From: G020348185 sp964525045
GTDB taxonomy: Bacteria > Nitrospirota > Nitrospiria > Nitrospirales > UBA8639
DNA length: 64,000 nucleotides
Assembly (NCBI GenBank): GCA_964525045.1
Contig: CAZGFD010000008.1
Location: 62,001-126,000, forward strand
Direction of reading: 5' to 3'
Part shown: one piece after another, positions 43,876-53,447 of the stretch
Layout of the letters: each line of letters starts with the position of its first letter
How positions within the stretch are numbered: the stretch's first letter is position 1
Translations under genes and position numbers: made by a program
Notes under the pieces: generated by a model
What the model saw: the letters and a program-made list of their open reading frames with translations, nothing else
Databases searched by the model: none
What the model was told of the DNA's origin: nothing

Positions 43876-46854
43876 ATGCCAAAGATTGAGGAACTGAAAA
43901 ACAATCTTGACGATTTACAAGGAAACGTGATTCGCGGGTATCGACCTTTTTTTGCTCAATACCGATTTTATCACCTCAAGAACCAAGAGAGCGGGAGAGC
44001 TTGGCTTCAAGAATTTCTTAAAAAGAGATCAGCCGGCGATCCTTTGGAAAATTTAAAAATAACAAACTCAAAATTTTGGTCGAATGGGGAGCGGCCATCC
44101 TTTACTGTGAACATCGCATTCAGCCATCCCGGCCTTGAACAATTGGGGTTACCCGAGGAAGTCTTGACTACTTTTCCAGTGGAATTTCGGGAGGGCATGC
44201 GAAAACGAGCTGTCACAATCCTGGGTGATGAGCCCAAAGGCCAATCTGGGAAGGATAAGGACACCCCCAAAAATTGGGAAGAAATCTTTTTACAAGAAGG
44301 TGACGAGAAAACCATCCATGCCCTCGTGATTGTCACTGGCCAAACCGAAGCCGAAAAAGAAGAGGGAGTGGAATGCCTGAAGACCCTCGAGCAGACATTC
44401 CCAGGCCTGTCCGTATTGGGTAGCATTGAAGGGAAACGACGCCCGAAACCCAATGATCGTAAGGAACATTTTGGTTTCACGGACGGAATTAGCCAACCAT
44501 TTATTGAAGGCTCGGAAGCGGTCTTTCGTGGCAAGGGGGCTTTGCCCGGGCAAGGGACCCCAGAAGAGAAAGTAGGAGAATGGAGAAATCTAAAACCGGG
44601 TGAGTTCATTTTAGGGTACGAGGACGAATTTGGAGAGGTGGCGGTGAGGCCCAGGCACTATGACCTGAGAAAAAACGGCACGTATCTGGTATTACGACAG
44701 CTCCAGCAAAAGGTGAAGGCATTCGAGGAATTTTGCCTAAAAGCTGCCCAAGAATTGTGGCCATCAGACTTCAACAAAAAGCCTGAACATTATAAAAGCC
44801 TGGTGAAGGCCAAATTCATGGGCCGGTGGCCAAGCGGATGTCCAATTACGCTATCTCCAGATGCGGACGACGAAAATCTTGCTAAAAACAGAGAGAGAAA
44901 CAATCAATTTCTATTCAATAAACCGTTTGTTCATTCGAAGGGAAATGGAACCGAAGAAACTATAGAAGATAAAGATGGTGCACGGTGCCCCTTGGGTGCG
45001 CACATCAGACGAATTAATCCCCGCGACCATTTGCTCCTGGCACCCAAGGATATATTCGATAGGGAGAAGAGTTACAATTACCATCTGAATCGACACCGCA
45101 TCATCCGCCGTGGACTGCCCTATGGGGACGAGTACACCGGTGCTAGTAATGATGACGATAACCGCGGGGTAATTTTTATGGCCCTCAATGCCAGCATTAG
45201 TCGCCAGTTTGAATTTATTCAACAACACTGGGTCAACCAAGGCGAACATGTCGGTCAGGATAACACCAACCGGGATCCCATCATTGGAAAAAAAGATGAC
45301 GGGAAGGCCAAAATGACCGTGCAGGGAGCCGAAAACCCATTCGTTTACGATTTGGCGCAATTTGTCGTGGAAAAAGGGGGAGAATACTTTTTCTATCCGG
45401 GCCTTGGGGCTATACAAAAACTTGCGGACGGGGCATTCCCGAAGCGTTCGAGCTTTTTATCCGACTATGAGGCCTTGGAATCCATGTCCGCTTCATTTAG
45501 GGGGAGGGCCACCCTATACCAAATGGTTGGAAGGGAATGGTTGACTAAACTGGCTCAGGAAATGTTCGAGGAATTGCATAAGAGTGCCAAAAAAGAACAC
45601 AAGGTTTTTCAGGTGCCCGGGATTCCTCCCCCCAAAGCACTACCCGACCTGGGGAAACCACCCATGGTTATCGCCACCAAGTTCCCCGATGTGTTGAAAA
45701 TTCTGAAGAATGAAAAGCAGACCTTTAATGCCATACCACCCTTTTCCGTTTTCCCTTATAAATTGAAAATGAAGGATCCCCGTGGCCCCTTCGTTTTAGG
45801 TATGGAATACTTTTCTGATCAATATGTAAAGGAAATTCAAATCCTCCGTGATGTGGTGTATCCGTCAAATGATGTGGGCCAAACGATTTACGATACCGTC
45901 GAGCGACTCGCAAATGAGGAAATGAACAAACATAGAGGAAAAGGAAAAATCGATGTCATCGGGGACTTAGTGTGGCCAGTGGCGCTGCGCTTAAATGGGG
46001 AATATTTCGGCGTTCCTGGGCCGGGGCCTGGAGAGGAACTCGACACCTTCAAACGATGGAGCCGGGATATTTATACGGATTTATTTCTTAACTTGCGGAA
46101 CGATAGAGACTGGACCCGACTCGCCGACATCGCCGTGAAAGAGATGAACGACTACTTGACTGATCTTATTGATGCGAAACGAAGAGAACTCAAGGCCTTC
46201 CCCAATATGCCCGAAACGGTCCTTTCCCGAATGATTAAGGTGCAGGAGGGGTCTGGAGATAAATTCGAAGACGGATGGAATGGCGTGCGACGGAATATTT
46301 TTGGCATGGTGATTGGCGTGGTGGAGACCACCTTGAAGGCGGTCCCAAGAACGATCGACCAGCTCTTGTATTCTGATCGGAAAAATGAGTTGGAGAAGAC
46401 CCGAGAAGCAGCTCTGGAATACAAATATCAACATGACCCCAAACATTTTAAGAAATACGTGTGGGAAGCTATGCGGTTCAACCCCCAAAACCATGTGCTG
46501 TTCCGGTTGGCTATTGATGATTTCAAGCTGGGTGAAGGGACGTGGTGGGAGACGGGGACCATTAAGGCCTCGCCGGAAGCGCCTATCTTGGTGTTTGCCG
46601 CAAACCTCAGCGCTATGTTTGACCCCGACTCCGTATCAGAACCATACACCTTTAAGATTGACCGGGCTGACGAAGACTACATCTTCTTCGGACACGGGCC
46701 CCATGAATGCCTGGGCAAACAGATCAGCGAGATTCAAATTCCTCTTCTGGTTAAAAACATCGTGACACTGGAAGGACTTAAACGGGCTGCGGGTTCTCAG
46801 TTTGACCCTCGCGACTTGCAACCGACGAATTTTATCCTTGAGTTCAATGCCTAA
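43876..46854 (+). CDS. DyP-type peroxidase fused to cytochrome P450
   Basis: A 992-residue bifunctional heme protein. Residues 1 to about 570 form a DyP-type peroxidase: catalytic GFTDG at 200-204 (Asp203), the proximal heme His in CPLGAHIRRINPRD (His376) and RRGLPYGDEY. Residues about 595-992 form a cytochrome P450: an I-helix with GMVIGVVETTLKAV (Glu-Thr in place of Asp/Glu-Thr), ExxR as EAMR at 865-868 and the heme-Cys loop FGHGPHECLG (Cys945). No membrane anchor or signal peptide is present, so both act in the cytoplasm. The layout parallels fungal fatty-acid dioxygenases, where a peroxidase domain makes a hydroperoxide that the P450 rearranges. GAGGAGGG precedes the ATG. Confidence 0.93.
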   Translation: MPKIEELKNNLDDLQGNVIRGYRPFFAQYRFYHLKNQESGRAWLQEFLKKRSAGDPLENLKITNSKFWSNGERPSFTVNIAFSHPGLEQLGLPEEVLTTFPVEFREGMRKRAVTILGDEPKGQSGKDKDTPKNWEEIFLQEGDEKTIHALVIVTGQTEAEKEEGVECLKTLEQTFPGLSVLGSIEGKRRPKPNDRKEHFGFTDGISQPFIEGSEAVFRGKGALPGQGTPEEKVGEWRNLKPGEFILGYEDEFGEVAVRPRHYDLRKNGTYLVLRQLQQKVKAFEEFCLKAAQELWPSDFNKKPEHYKSLVKAKFMGRWPSGCPITLSPDADDENLAKNRERNNQFLFNKPFVHSKGNGTEETIEDKDGARCPLGAHIRRINPRDHLLLAPKDIFDREKSYNYHLNRHRIIRRGLPYGDEYTGASNDDDNRGVIFMALNASISRQFEFIQQHWVNQGEHVGQDNTNRDPIIGKKDDGKAKMTVQGAENPFVYDLAQFVVEKGGEYFFYPGLGAIQKLADGAFPKRSSFLSDYEALESMSASFRGRATLYQMVGREWLTKLAQEMFEELHKSAKKEHKVFQVPGIPPPKALPDLGKPPMVIATKFPDVLKILKNEKQTFNAIPPFSVFPYKLKMKDPRGPFVLGMEYFSDQYVKEIQILRDVVYPSNDVGQTIYDTVERLANEEMNKHRGKGKIDVIGDLVWPVALRLNGEYFGVPGPGPGEELDTFKRWSRDIYTDLFLNLRNDRDWTRLADIAVKEMNDYLTDLIDAKRRELKAFPNMPETVLSRMIKVQEGSGDKFEDGWNGVRRNIFGMVIGVVETTLKAVPRTIDQLLYSDRKNELEKTREAALEYKYQHDPKHFKKYVWEAMRFNPQNHVLFRLAIDDFKLGEGTWWETGTIKASPEAPILVFAANLSAMFDPDSVSEPYTFKIDRADEDYIFFGHGPHECLGKQISEIQIPLLVKNIVTLEGLKRAAGSQFDPRDLQPTNFILEFNA

Positions 46855-47054
46855 ACCGGTCCTCACCAAAGTTAATCCCAGAGGACTAATGGCTGAGACA
46901 AATGCGATTTGAAAGAGGGCTCATTCGTTTCACCTGGACGGTGACTTCCTAGATGACAACGTCGATGAGGATTTCCTTTCATCAATCCGTCAATAGAGGA
47001 CCGGGAAGAGTCTTCACCGTCTTAGGAAAACTATTAATCCTATCGGGGTGATGT
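46855..47054. other. Gap between the DyP-P450 gene and fadL-like gene
   Basis: Non-coding, 200 bp. I see no clear terminator or promoter element, so read-through from the DyP-P450 gene cannot be excluded. Confidence 0.35.
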
Positions 47055-48428
47055 ATGATCAACCATTCTCGACCAACAGGCCTGACTGTAAGTGTTGTAG
47101 TCTATTTTTTATTTCTTTTCACCTCTGCCACCATTGTTTATGGAGAAGCCTTTCGAAATCTTCATCAAGGAACGGCGGCCACCGGCCAGGGAGATGCATT
47201 TGCCGCCCAGGCGGATGACCCCTCCGCTCTATTTTACAACCCGGCTGGGATGTCTCAGTTAAAAGGCCTTCAGTTCTATGCCAACACCCTCCTGATCGGC
47301 GGGCAGTACGACTTTACGAGTCCAAGCGGCCAGCCTTTTACGGGAAACCTGGATGGCGCCATTGCAGTGCCGCCCCCAAGCACCTTTTACCTGACCGCCA
47401 ATCTGGATAATCTCGATAACGAAGCCTTTCAAGATCTGACCCTTGGTATCGGCCTCAATTCGCCCTTTGGCCTGCTTATCCGATGGCCGGATGATGTTCC
47501 CTTTTCGGAAGTGGATGTCTTTGGCACTCTTCCTCTCATTGATATCAAGCCGACCATGTCAGTCAGCTTAAATGAATACTTGTCCATTGGGGGAGGACTC
47601 GATATTTACACATTTGCGAGTTTCTTGGGAGAGGGTCATGTTGAAGCGCAGGCTATTGGAACAGGGACCACCTTTCCCCCAGGGGCCCTCGTTGAAGTCA
47701 ATGGCAAAGATACCGCCATTGGCTGGAACATTGGAGCCCTTTTGAGCCTTTTGCGAAATGCAGACCACCAACCGCGCCTTAACCTCGCGTTTGTCTATCG
47801 AAGTCAAACCACACTCAATTTGACCGGAGAATTTATGATCAGTGGGACCAAATTGTTTGACTCGGTATTCGACATCAACCTCCCCCAAGTGTTCACGTGG
47901 GGAATAGCCGGTTGGCCGCTCCGTGACAAAGAACGGGAATGGAAAGTGGAAGTTGACCTGGATTATGCCGACTGGAGTTCGTTCAAGAATATCGATATTC
48001 GCGAAGCGAATTCCGGCGCCATCATTTCTCCTCAACCACGCGATTGGAAGGGCTCCTTTGTGGTAAAGCTTGGGACCGAGTATAAATGGCTTCGCGTCTC
48101 GCACCTGCCAGATTGGGTCGTTGCGGTGCGTGGAGGGTATATTCGATCAGAGACCCCCGTGCCGGAATTCACCTTTGAGCCCCTGGTCCCTGATTCAGAC
48201 TTTAATGGGTTTTCAGTTGGCTTAGGACTGTTGTGCAAAGAACAAGCTTTATTCCTTGGCCTATTGAAATGTCATAATTCGCTGACCAAAGCGATTGGAT
48301 TGGATTTTACCTATGTAAACCAACTCTATGAGTCGCGAACGATCTCCAACAATCGGCAACCCGTGGTGGACGGAACATATGAAACATCACTGCATGCCGG
48401 GGGTATCGGCCTGCGAGTGAATTTTTAG
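47055..48428 (+). CDS. FadL/TodX-family outer-membrane hydrophobic-compound channel
   Basis: A 457-residue OMPP1/FadL-type beta-barrel with a signal peptide (SVVVYFLFLFTSATIVYG), the plug-region motif ATGQGDAFAAQADDPSALFY followed by NPAGM, alternating strands and a terminal aromatic (LRVNF) typical of outer-membrane insertion. Such channels take up long-chain fatty acids or aromatic hydrocarbons. Its place after the peroxidase-P450 gene suggests that it brings in the lipid or aromatic substrate of that enzyme; this is inference. The V4R/GAF kinase gene begins 5 bp after its stop, so the two are probably co-transcribed. Confidence 0.9.
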   Translation: MINHSRPTGLTVSVVVYFLFLFTSATIVYGEAFRNLHQGTAATGQGDAFAAQADDPSALFYNPAGMSQLKGLQFYANTLLIGGQYDFTSPSGQPFTGNLDGAIAVPPPSTFYLTANLDNLDNEAFQDLTLGIGLNSPFGLLIRWPDDVPFSEVDVFGTLPLIDIKPTMSVSLNEYLSIGGGLDIYTFASFLGEGHVEAQAIGTGTTFPPGALVEVNGKDTAIGWNIGALLSLLRNADHQPRLNLAFVYRSQTTLNLTGEFMISGTKLFDSVFDINLPQVFTWGIAGWPLRDKEREWKVEVDLDYADWSSFKNIDIREANSGAIISPQPRDWKGSFVVKLGTEYKWLRVSHLPDWVVAVRGGYIRSETPVPEFTFEPLVPDSDFNGFSVGLGLLCKEQALFLGLLKCHNSLTKAIGLDFTYVNQLYESRTISNNRQPVVDGTYETSLHAGGIGLRVNF

Positions 48429-48433
48429 ACGAT

Positions 48434-50632
48434 ATGGTTGAATTCCTTTCCACCTCTCACAAAATTCTCGAAAGACCTCATATGCTTTTTCGGCCTTTTG
48501 GGAAGGAACCAAGCGGGGAGACGATCCGTGATCTTAGCGGCGTTTCCATCCGTGCCAATGTCGAATATTTGGAAGAAGCCGTCAGCCGAACTCATGGGGC
48601 AGAAGCTGGGAACCAGGCTGTGGAGAAGTTGGTCACTCTTTTGAATGAACGCATTTCCGATCACGCGTATCATGTGACCGCTGATTTCTTAAAGAATCCC
48701 TGGACCGGATATTCCAATGAATTTGTCGCTTATCTGGTAGAGTTGTGTGTGGAACTGTCCGGGGACCCGGAATTTCAGTTCAATATGGGGAGGAAGAACC
48801 TGATATCTCCCATCATTCAAACCCTCATGCGTCCCTTTTCCACCCAGCTCATTTTCAAAGCGGCGGCAAGGTGGGTTCAGCATTACAACAAGAATTCCTA
48901 CAAATTGGATACGCTTCATATTGACGACTATTCGGCAGTCATGCGGATGACGCTCACGGAAAGGGCCTGTCACCAATTCGGTCCCTATCGTAAGGCCTGT
49001 GGAAAGATCTGGTGTAACGCCCTCAAGATCGGAATCGCTATGGTTCCCAAAATGGTCCATAATCAGCCGGAAGCGACCATGAAAGATATCAAGTGTCTCG
49101 CTGAAGGAGATGAATTCTGTGAATGGGAGGTAACCTGGACCAGAGGAAAATCTTTGAGCCCCTTGAGGAAACTCACCAAAGGCTGGGCTAGGCGCATTCT
49201 CGATGAGGAAATTAAAGACCGTGAAAAAGTGATTAATGAGCAGCTTCAATCTCTTGAAAACCGCCATGAGGAAATTCATGAAGCGTACCTGGAGCTCCAA
49301 CAAAATGCCACAGAACTACAACGGCGGGTCGATCAATTGACGGCGCTTCATGAAGCCGGCCTGGCTTTCATATCAACCCTTGATCAGGATACCTTGCTCA
49401 AAGTTTCCATGGGGGCCATTATTAAAAAACTTCCTTACGATCGAGTGATGATTCAATTTTTCGACTCTGACCGGGGGATGGCACATAGTACCCGTATTGT
49501 CGGAGTTTCCCCTGAGGTAGAAAAACTGGCAGGTAATCTTGAGATTTCCGTAACCGACCCCAACACGGTTGAAGGAAGGGTGTTGTTACGAGGGCAGCCG
49601 GTCTTGATTAAAGATGTGAGTGAAGTCTGGGACCAACTCCATCCATTCAATCGTGATCTTGCCCTGCAATTGCAGACGAAAGCGTTTGTTTCTGTTCCGT
49701 TAAAAGTTAGGGAAAGCATCATAGGATCACTGACGGTTGATCGGACTCAGAGCTACGTCTTGCATCAGGAAGACTTGGATCTCATGGGAACTCTTGGGAA
49801 TTTAATCGCGATTTCCTTAGATCACGCTCGAGCGTACCAGCAAATCGAAGAGTTAAATTTAGATCTTGAAAATAAAGTGCAGAAACGAACATTAGAATTA
49901 GAAAGGGCTAATGAACAATTGCAGGAAATGGATCGACTCAAAACCCAATTTCTTTCTCATGTCTCACATGATTTGCGCACGCCTCTGACGGCCATTCGGG
50001 GTCTCGCCACGAACTTACTCGAGGGGACGATCGGGGCCTTAACAAATAAACAATCGAATTATCTGGATCGAATCAACTCCAATGTCGAGCGTTTGACTCG
50101 AATGATTTCCGACCTCCTTGATCTATCCAGCATTACCGCAGGAAAACTCAAATTGAATTGGGGGAATGTGGATATACCGAAGTTGGCAAGAGAAATGGTC
50201 GAACAGGTGCAATTACTTGCGGAGCCAAAAGATTTGACTATCGCGGTGGTCTGCGCTGAGGATCATTTCACGATTGTCGCGGATTATGACCGTCTGTGTC
50301 AGGTGATACTCAATCTCCTCGACAACGCGATAAAGTTTACTCCACAGGGCGGGAACATTCGGTTGGAGGTCAAACCTATAGAAAGCCGCGCAACGACCAT
50401 CATCGTTTCCGATTCCGGCCCAGGGATTCCCCAGGAATCGATATCCAATTTATTCGATCCTTTTTATCAGGCACACCCGCAACTTGAGTATAGAAAAAAG
50501 GGGTTGGGTATCGGATTGGCTATCGTGAAGAACTTTGTCGATCTCCACGGCGGAACTATTCAAGTGGAAAGCGAACTCGGCAAAGGGACCACATTTCGCA
50601 TCTCCCTTCCCATAAGTCAAGAGCAGCCATGA
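48434..50632 (+). CDS. Cytoplasmic histidine kinase with V4R-like sensory and GAF domains
   Basis: A 732-residue kinase with no membrane helix. Residues about 30-235 resemble a heme-NO/V4R ligand-binding domain, ending in IKCLAEGDEFCEWEVTW with conserved cysteines (4-vinyl reductase type). A coiled coil (240-310), a GAF domain (310-470) and a second coiled coil precede the phospho-acceptor His in LSHVSHDLRTPLTAIRG and the ATPase boxes NLLDNAIKF, DSGPGIPQ and GIGLAIVKNF. From the GAF domain on it is paralogous to the kinase at 39915. V4R domains bind small hydrophobic molecules, so it may sense a compound entering through the adjacent FadL-like channel. Confidence 0.9.
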   Translation: MVEFLSTSHKILERPHMLFRPFGKEPSGETIRDLSGVSIRANVEYLEEAVSRTHGAEAGNQAVEKLVTLLNERISDHAYHVTADFLKNPWTGYSNEFVAYLVELCVELSGDPEFQFNMGRKNLISPIIQTLMRPFSTQLIFKAAARWVQHYNKNSYKLDTLHIDDYSAVMRMTLTERACHQFGPYRKACGKIWCNALKIGIAMVPKMVHNQPEATMKDIKCLAEGDEFCEWEVTWTRGKSLSPLRKLTKGWARRILDEEIKDREKVINEQLQSLENRHEEIHEAYLELQQNATELQRRVDQLTALHEAGLAFISTLDQDTLLKVSMGAIIKKLPYDRVMIQFFDSDRGMAHSTRIVGVSPEVEKLAGNLEISVTDPNTVEGRVLLRGQPVLIKDVSEVWDQLHPFNRDLALQLQTKAFVSVPLKVRESIIGSLTVDRTQSYVLHQEDLDLMGTLGNLIAISLDHARAYQQIEELNLDLENKVQKRTLELERANEQLQEMDRLKTQFLSHVSHDLRTPLTAIRGLATNLLEGTIGALTNKQSNYLDRINSNVERLTRMISDLLDLSSITAGKLKLNWGNVDIPKLAREMVEQVQLLAEPKDLTIAVVCAEDHFTIVADYDRLCQVILNLLDNAIKFTPQGGNIRLEVKPIESRATTIIVSDSGPGIPQESISNLFDPFYQAHPQLEYRKKGLGIGLAIVKNFVDLHGGTIQVESELGKGTTFRISLPISQEQP

Positions 50633-50723
50633 TGCCTCTGGCCTTCACTTAAAATTTCATGGAACTCTTGTAAGCCAACCGCATGGACGGAACCGATAAA
50701 ATCCACAACCAGAATCAACGATT

Positions 50724-50760
50724 GTAAACTCGAAACTTGGAACCTGAAACTTGAAACTGC
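50724..50760. repeat. Family B repeat (GAAACTTGGAACCTGAAAC)
   Basis: Four to five imperfect copies of the GAAACTT/GAAACCT word in the gap between the converging kinase and regulator genes. The rest of 50633-50850 is non-coding. Confidence 0.6.
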
Positions 50761-50850
50761 CTCCTCCCGGTCATGCCTGGCCCATCATCACCGGTGACCA
50801 CACACCGATAACTCATGGCACTTTCGGGTGCTATCTGAATAGCGCCTCTC

Positions 50851-52269
50851 TCAACTTTCTGGCGGGGATTGATGAATGTTTTTCTGTTTGAGCAAGCGTG
50901 AAAGATACGTGCGTTGAAGGTGAAGGAGGTCGGCCGCCTTGGTTTGGCTCCAGCCGGTCCTTCGAAGAGCTTGCTCTAGGATGTGGCGGCTGAATCGCTC
51001 CAGGGCTTCATGGTAAGGAAGATTCTCCCCCTCCGGCAAAGGCTCAACCCCTGCATGCGAGAACCCCAAATACTCAGAGGAAATATCTTCGTCCTCTCCC
51101 AATACTACGGCCCGGGAAATGGCATTGTCCAGCTCCCGAACGTTTCCCGGCCACCCATACATCTTCATGGCCTTGATCGCCTCGGGAGTAAACTTCCGAC
51201 TCGGCTTTTTCATTTCGCGAAGGGACTGTTCCAAGAAAAACTCCGCAAGGGGGACAATATCATCCGGACGCTCCCGTAACGGTGGGAGGTCTAAGCTGAC
51301 AACATTCAGGCGAAAGTATAAATCTTCACGGAAATTTCCGGATTTTACCGCTTGTTTTAAATCCTTATTGGTTGCGGCGACCACACGAATTTCGACATTC
51401 ACTTCGCGATTGCCGCCGACTCGATAAAAGGCATGATCTTGAAGTAACCGAAGCAGTTTGGCTTGGAGAGGTGGGGGCATATCTCCAATTTCATCCAAAA
51501 AGACTGTCCCCCCATCTGCTTCTTCGATTTTCCCTTTTTGCCGGGAATCGGCGCCGGTATATGCCCCTTTTTCATGACCGAACAGTTCGTTTTCCAGAAG
51601 ACTCTCATTTAACGCCACACAGTTAATAATGCTGAAGGGCATATTTCGCCGGGAACTCCATTGGTGGATTGAGCGAGCAAATAATTCCTTTCCCGTTCCG
51701 CTCTCTCCCAGGAGCAAAACGGTGGCATTCGAATTGGCGGCCCGCTTTGCCATTTCAACCACTTCATTCATGCGGGAACTGGAACCAACGATCTGACTGT
51801 AACGGCTTTCGACTTCGGTGCGGAGAGCGGCTACTTGCCGTTTGAGCACCTCGCGTTCGAGCGCTTTTTTCACAACAATGGCCAGGTGATCGAAATCGAT
51901 GGGTTTGGTGAGAAAGTCATGGGCTCCGGCTTTCATCGCCTCCACCGCGTTGGCAATGGTCCCATGGGCCGTCATCACGACAATAAGAGTTTCTAAGCCT
52001 TCTGAGGGGACTTGACCAGATTGAGAATCTTTCATGCCCCCATCTCCCCTTTTTTTTGCAAGGTGGTGGAGAACTTCCATCCCATTCATGCGAGGCATTT
52101 CAAGGTCAAGAAACACCAAATGCGGTGATTCTTTTTCAATGATGTCGAGGGCCTGCTTCCCATCGAAAGCTGAGAGGGTTTCGTAGCCGGCAGCTTCGAG
52201 GCGGTCCTTCAACATGAGGACAATATCTTCATGGTCGTCCACAATGAGGATTTTCTTCTTCATATTCAT
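50851..52269 (-). CDS. NtrC-family sigma-54-dependent response regulator
   Basis: A 472-residue three-domain activator. The receiver (IVDDHEDIVLMLK, phospho-acceptor Asp in VFLDLEMPRMNG, Lys in FLTKPIDFDHL) contains an unusual charged insertion (KKRGDGGMKDSQSGQVPSEG) before its fourth strand. The AAA+ domain has Walker A GESGTGKE, the sigma-54 contact loop GAYTGA, Walker B GGTVFLDEIGDM and the Arg finger region FREDLYFRLNVV. A Fis-type helix-turn-helix (WSQTKAADLLHLQRTYLSRL) ends it. It hydrolyses ATP to open sigma-54 promoters and is the natural candidate for binding the tandem dyads at 10231, 37917 and 42242. It faces the kinase gene at 48434 convergently. Confidence 0.94.
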   Translation of the reverse strand: MNMKKKILIVDDHEDIVLMLKDRLEAAGYETLSAFDGKQALDIIEKESPHLVFLDLEMPRMNGMEVLHHLAKKRGDGGMKDSQSGQVPSEGLETLIVVMTAHGTIANAVEAMKAGAHDFLTKPIDFDHLAIVVKKALEREVLKRQVAALRTEVESRYSQIVGSSSRMNEVVEMAKRAANSNATVLLLGESGTGKELFARSIHQWSSRRNMPFSIINCVALNESLLENELFGHEKGAYTGADSRQKGKIEEADGGTVFLDEIGDMPPPLQAKLLRLLQDHAFYRVGGNREVNVEIRVVAATNKDLKQAVKSGNFREDLYFRLNVVSLDLPPLRERPDDIVPLAEFFLEQSLREMKKPSRKFTPEAIKAMKMYGWPGNVRELDNAISRAVVLGEDEDISSEYLGFSHAGVEPLPEGENLPYHEALERFSRHILEQALRRTGWSQTKAADLLHLQRTYLSRLLKQKNIHQSPPES

Positions 52270-52454
52270 CCCCTTAGTTAAGTTCGGCCCTCCGAAATTA
52301 ACGATTCCCCCTGAACCTGTTCCCGGAATCTGAAATGCACAGGCTGAAGGAATATTCTTGGTCTTGCAAGAGTTTTCAGAATTCCTCTTTCTTCCCGAAT
52401 CGGAAAAAATAGGGCCCGTTCGTACGAATGGACAAGTGAATAGACTCTCGTCAA

Positions 52455-53447
52455 TTAAGCCTTGAGTTGTTCAATCACTGCCGCAGCCAACAAGGGGACC
52501 ATGATTTCATGGTGCCCTATCAACGAATACCCACGACCTCCCTTTTGGGTAGGACGCTTGACAACATTGGTGAGAGGGCGATAATGGGGGAGAAAATCCA
52601 TATTCACCGTCGTGATGTTTTTTAAGGCGCGTCCCAAATTCCGGCCGAGAGACACCGTCTTGAGATAGACTTCCGGTAGGAGGACAGCCGAACCCAGGTT
52701 GAGATATACCCCTCCCTCCATCCCTGCCACTACCGCGGCAAGCTTTCGGAAATCGATGAGCGATCCACCGCCAATGGCTGAACCATTGGCAGACGGATGC
52801 ATATGGATAATGTCGGTCCCGATGGCGACATGGACGGTGATGGGGATTCCCAATTTCGCACCGGTGGCCAACAGACTCAGCCTCCTATTGGGAAACTGAC
52901 GAGGGTGGCGTAACATATACCGGCCAACGGCTTCTCCAATGCCCATCCCCTTTTCCCATCCTTCGGCAATGGCTGAATTCAATATGCGCCCGGTTTCTTC
53001 CGCCATTCCAAATCGTCCTGAATCGATTTCAGCGTCGACCTCTTCTGATGTATGGCCCAAATAGGCTAATTCAAAATCATGGATAATCACCGCCCCGTTC
53101 ATGGCGATAGCGGTGACGATACCTCGTTTGATGAGATCGACCAGAATGGGATTAAGTCCGACTTTGATCGGATGCGCACCCATTCCGAGGATAACCGGTT
53201 TCCCGCGATGATGGGCTTTGACAATGGCTTGAACCACCTCTTTGAGGGATTTAACCGCTAAAATCTCTGGAAGGGAATCCAGAAAACGATGAAATGGCTT
53301 CCCGCGACGCCATGGAACACTAAAGTCGGTGACCTTGACTTTGCTGTGACGCGAACGAAGCGGGTAAGTCCGAAGCCGCGAGAGGTTCAGTGAGGGAGGA
53401 GTAGCCGTGCTGTGTCTAGGGCGTTTGCGCAAAAAGTTGCTCTTCAA
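52455..53447 (-). CDS. Conserved hypothetical protein, deoxyhypusine-synthase-like
   Basis: From a TTG at 53447 the frame gives 330 residues and overlaps the end of gmhA by 32 bp; the first 30 residues are basic and poorly ordered, so the real start may be further in. The conserved part begins LRTYPLRSRHSKVKVTDFS and includes PVILGMGAHPIKVGLNPILV, AMNGAVIIHDFELAYLG, a long Gly-rich SANGSAIGGGSLIDFRKLA and NLGSAVLLPEVYLK, an NAD-binding Rossmann-like arrangement resembling deoxyhypusine synthase relatives. Its role is unknown; the tight link with gmhA hints at a sugar or surface-polymer function. Confidence 0.7.
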   Translation of the reverse strand: MKSNFLRKRPRHSTATPPSLNLSRLRTYPLRSRHSKVKVTDFSVPWRRGKPFHRFLDSLPEILAVKSLKEVVQAIVKAHHRGKPVILGMGAHPIKVGLNPILVDLIKRGIVTAIAMNGAVIIHDFELAYLGHTSEEVDAEIDSGRFGMAEETGRILNSAIAEGWEKGMGIGEAVGRYMLRHPRQFPNRRLSLLATGAKLGIPITVHVAIGTDIIHMHPSANGSAIGGGSLIDFRKLAAVVAGMEGGVYLNLGSAVLLPEVYLKTVSLGRNLGRALKNITTVNMDFLPHYRPLTNVVKRPTQKGGRGYSLIGHHEIMVPLLAAAVIEQLKA

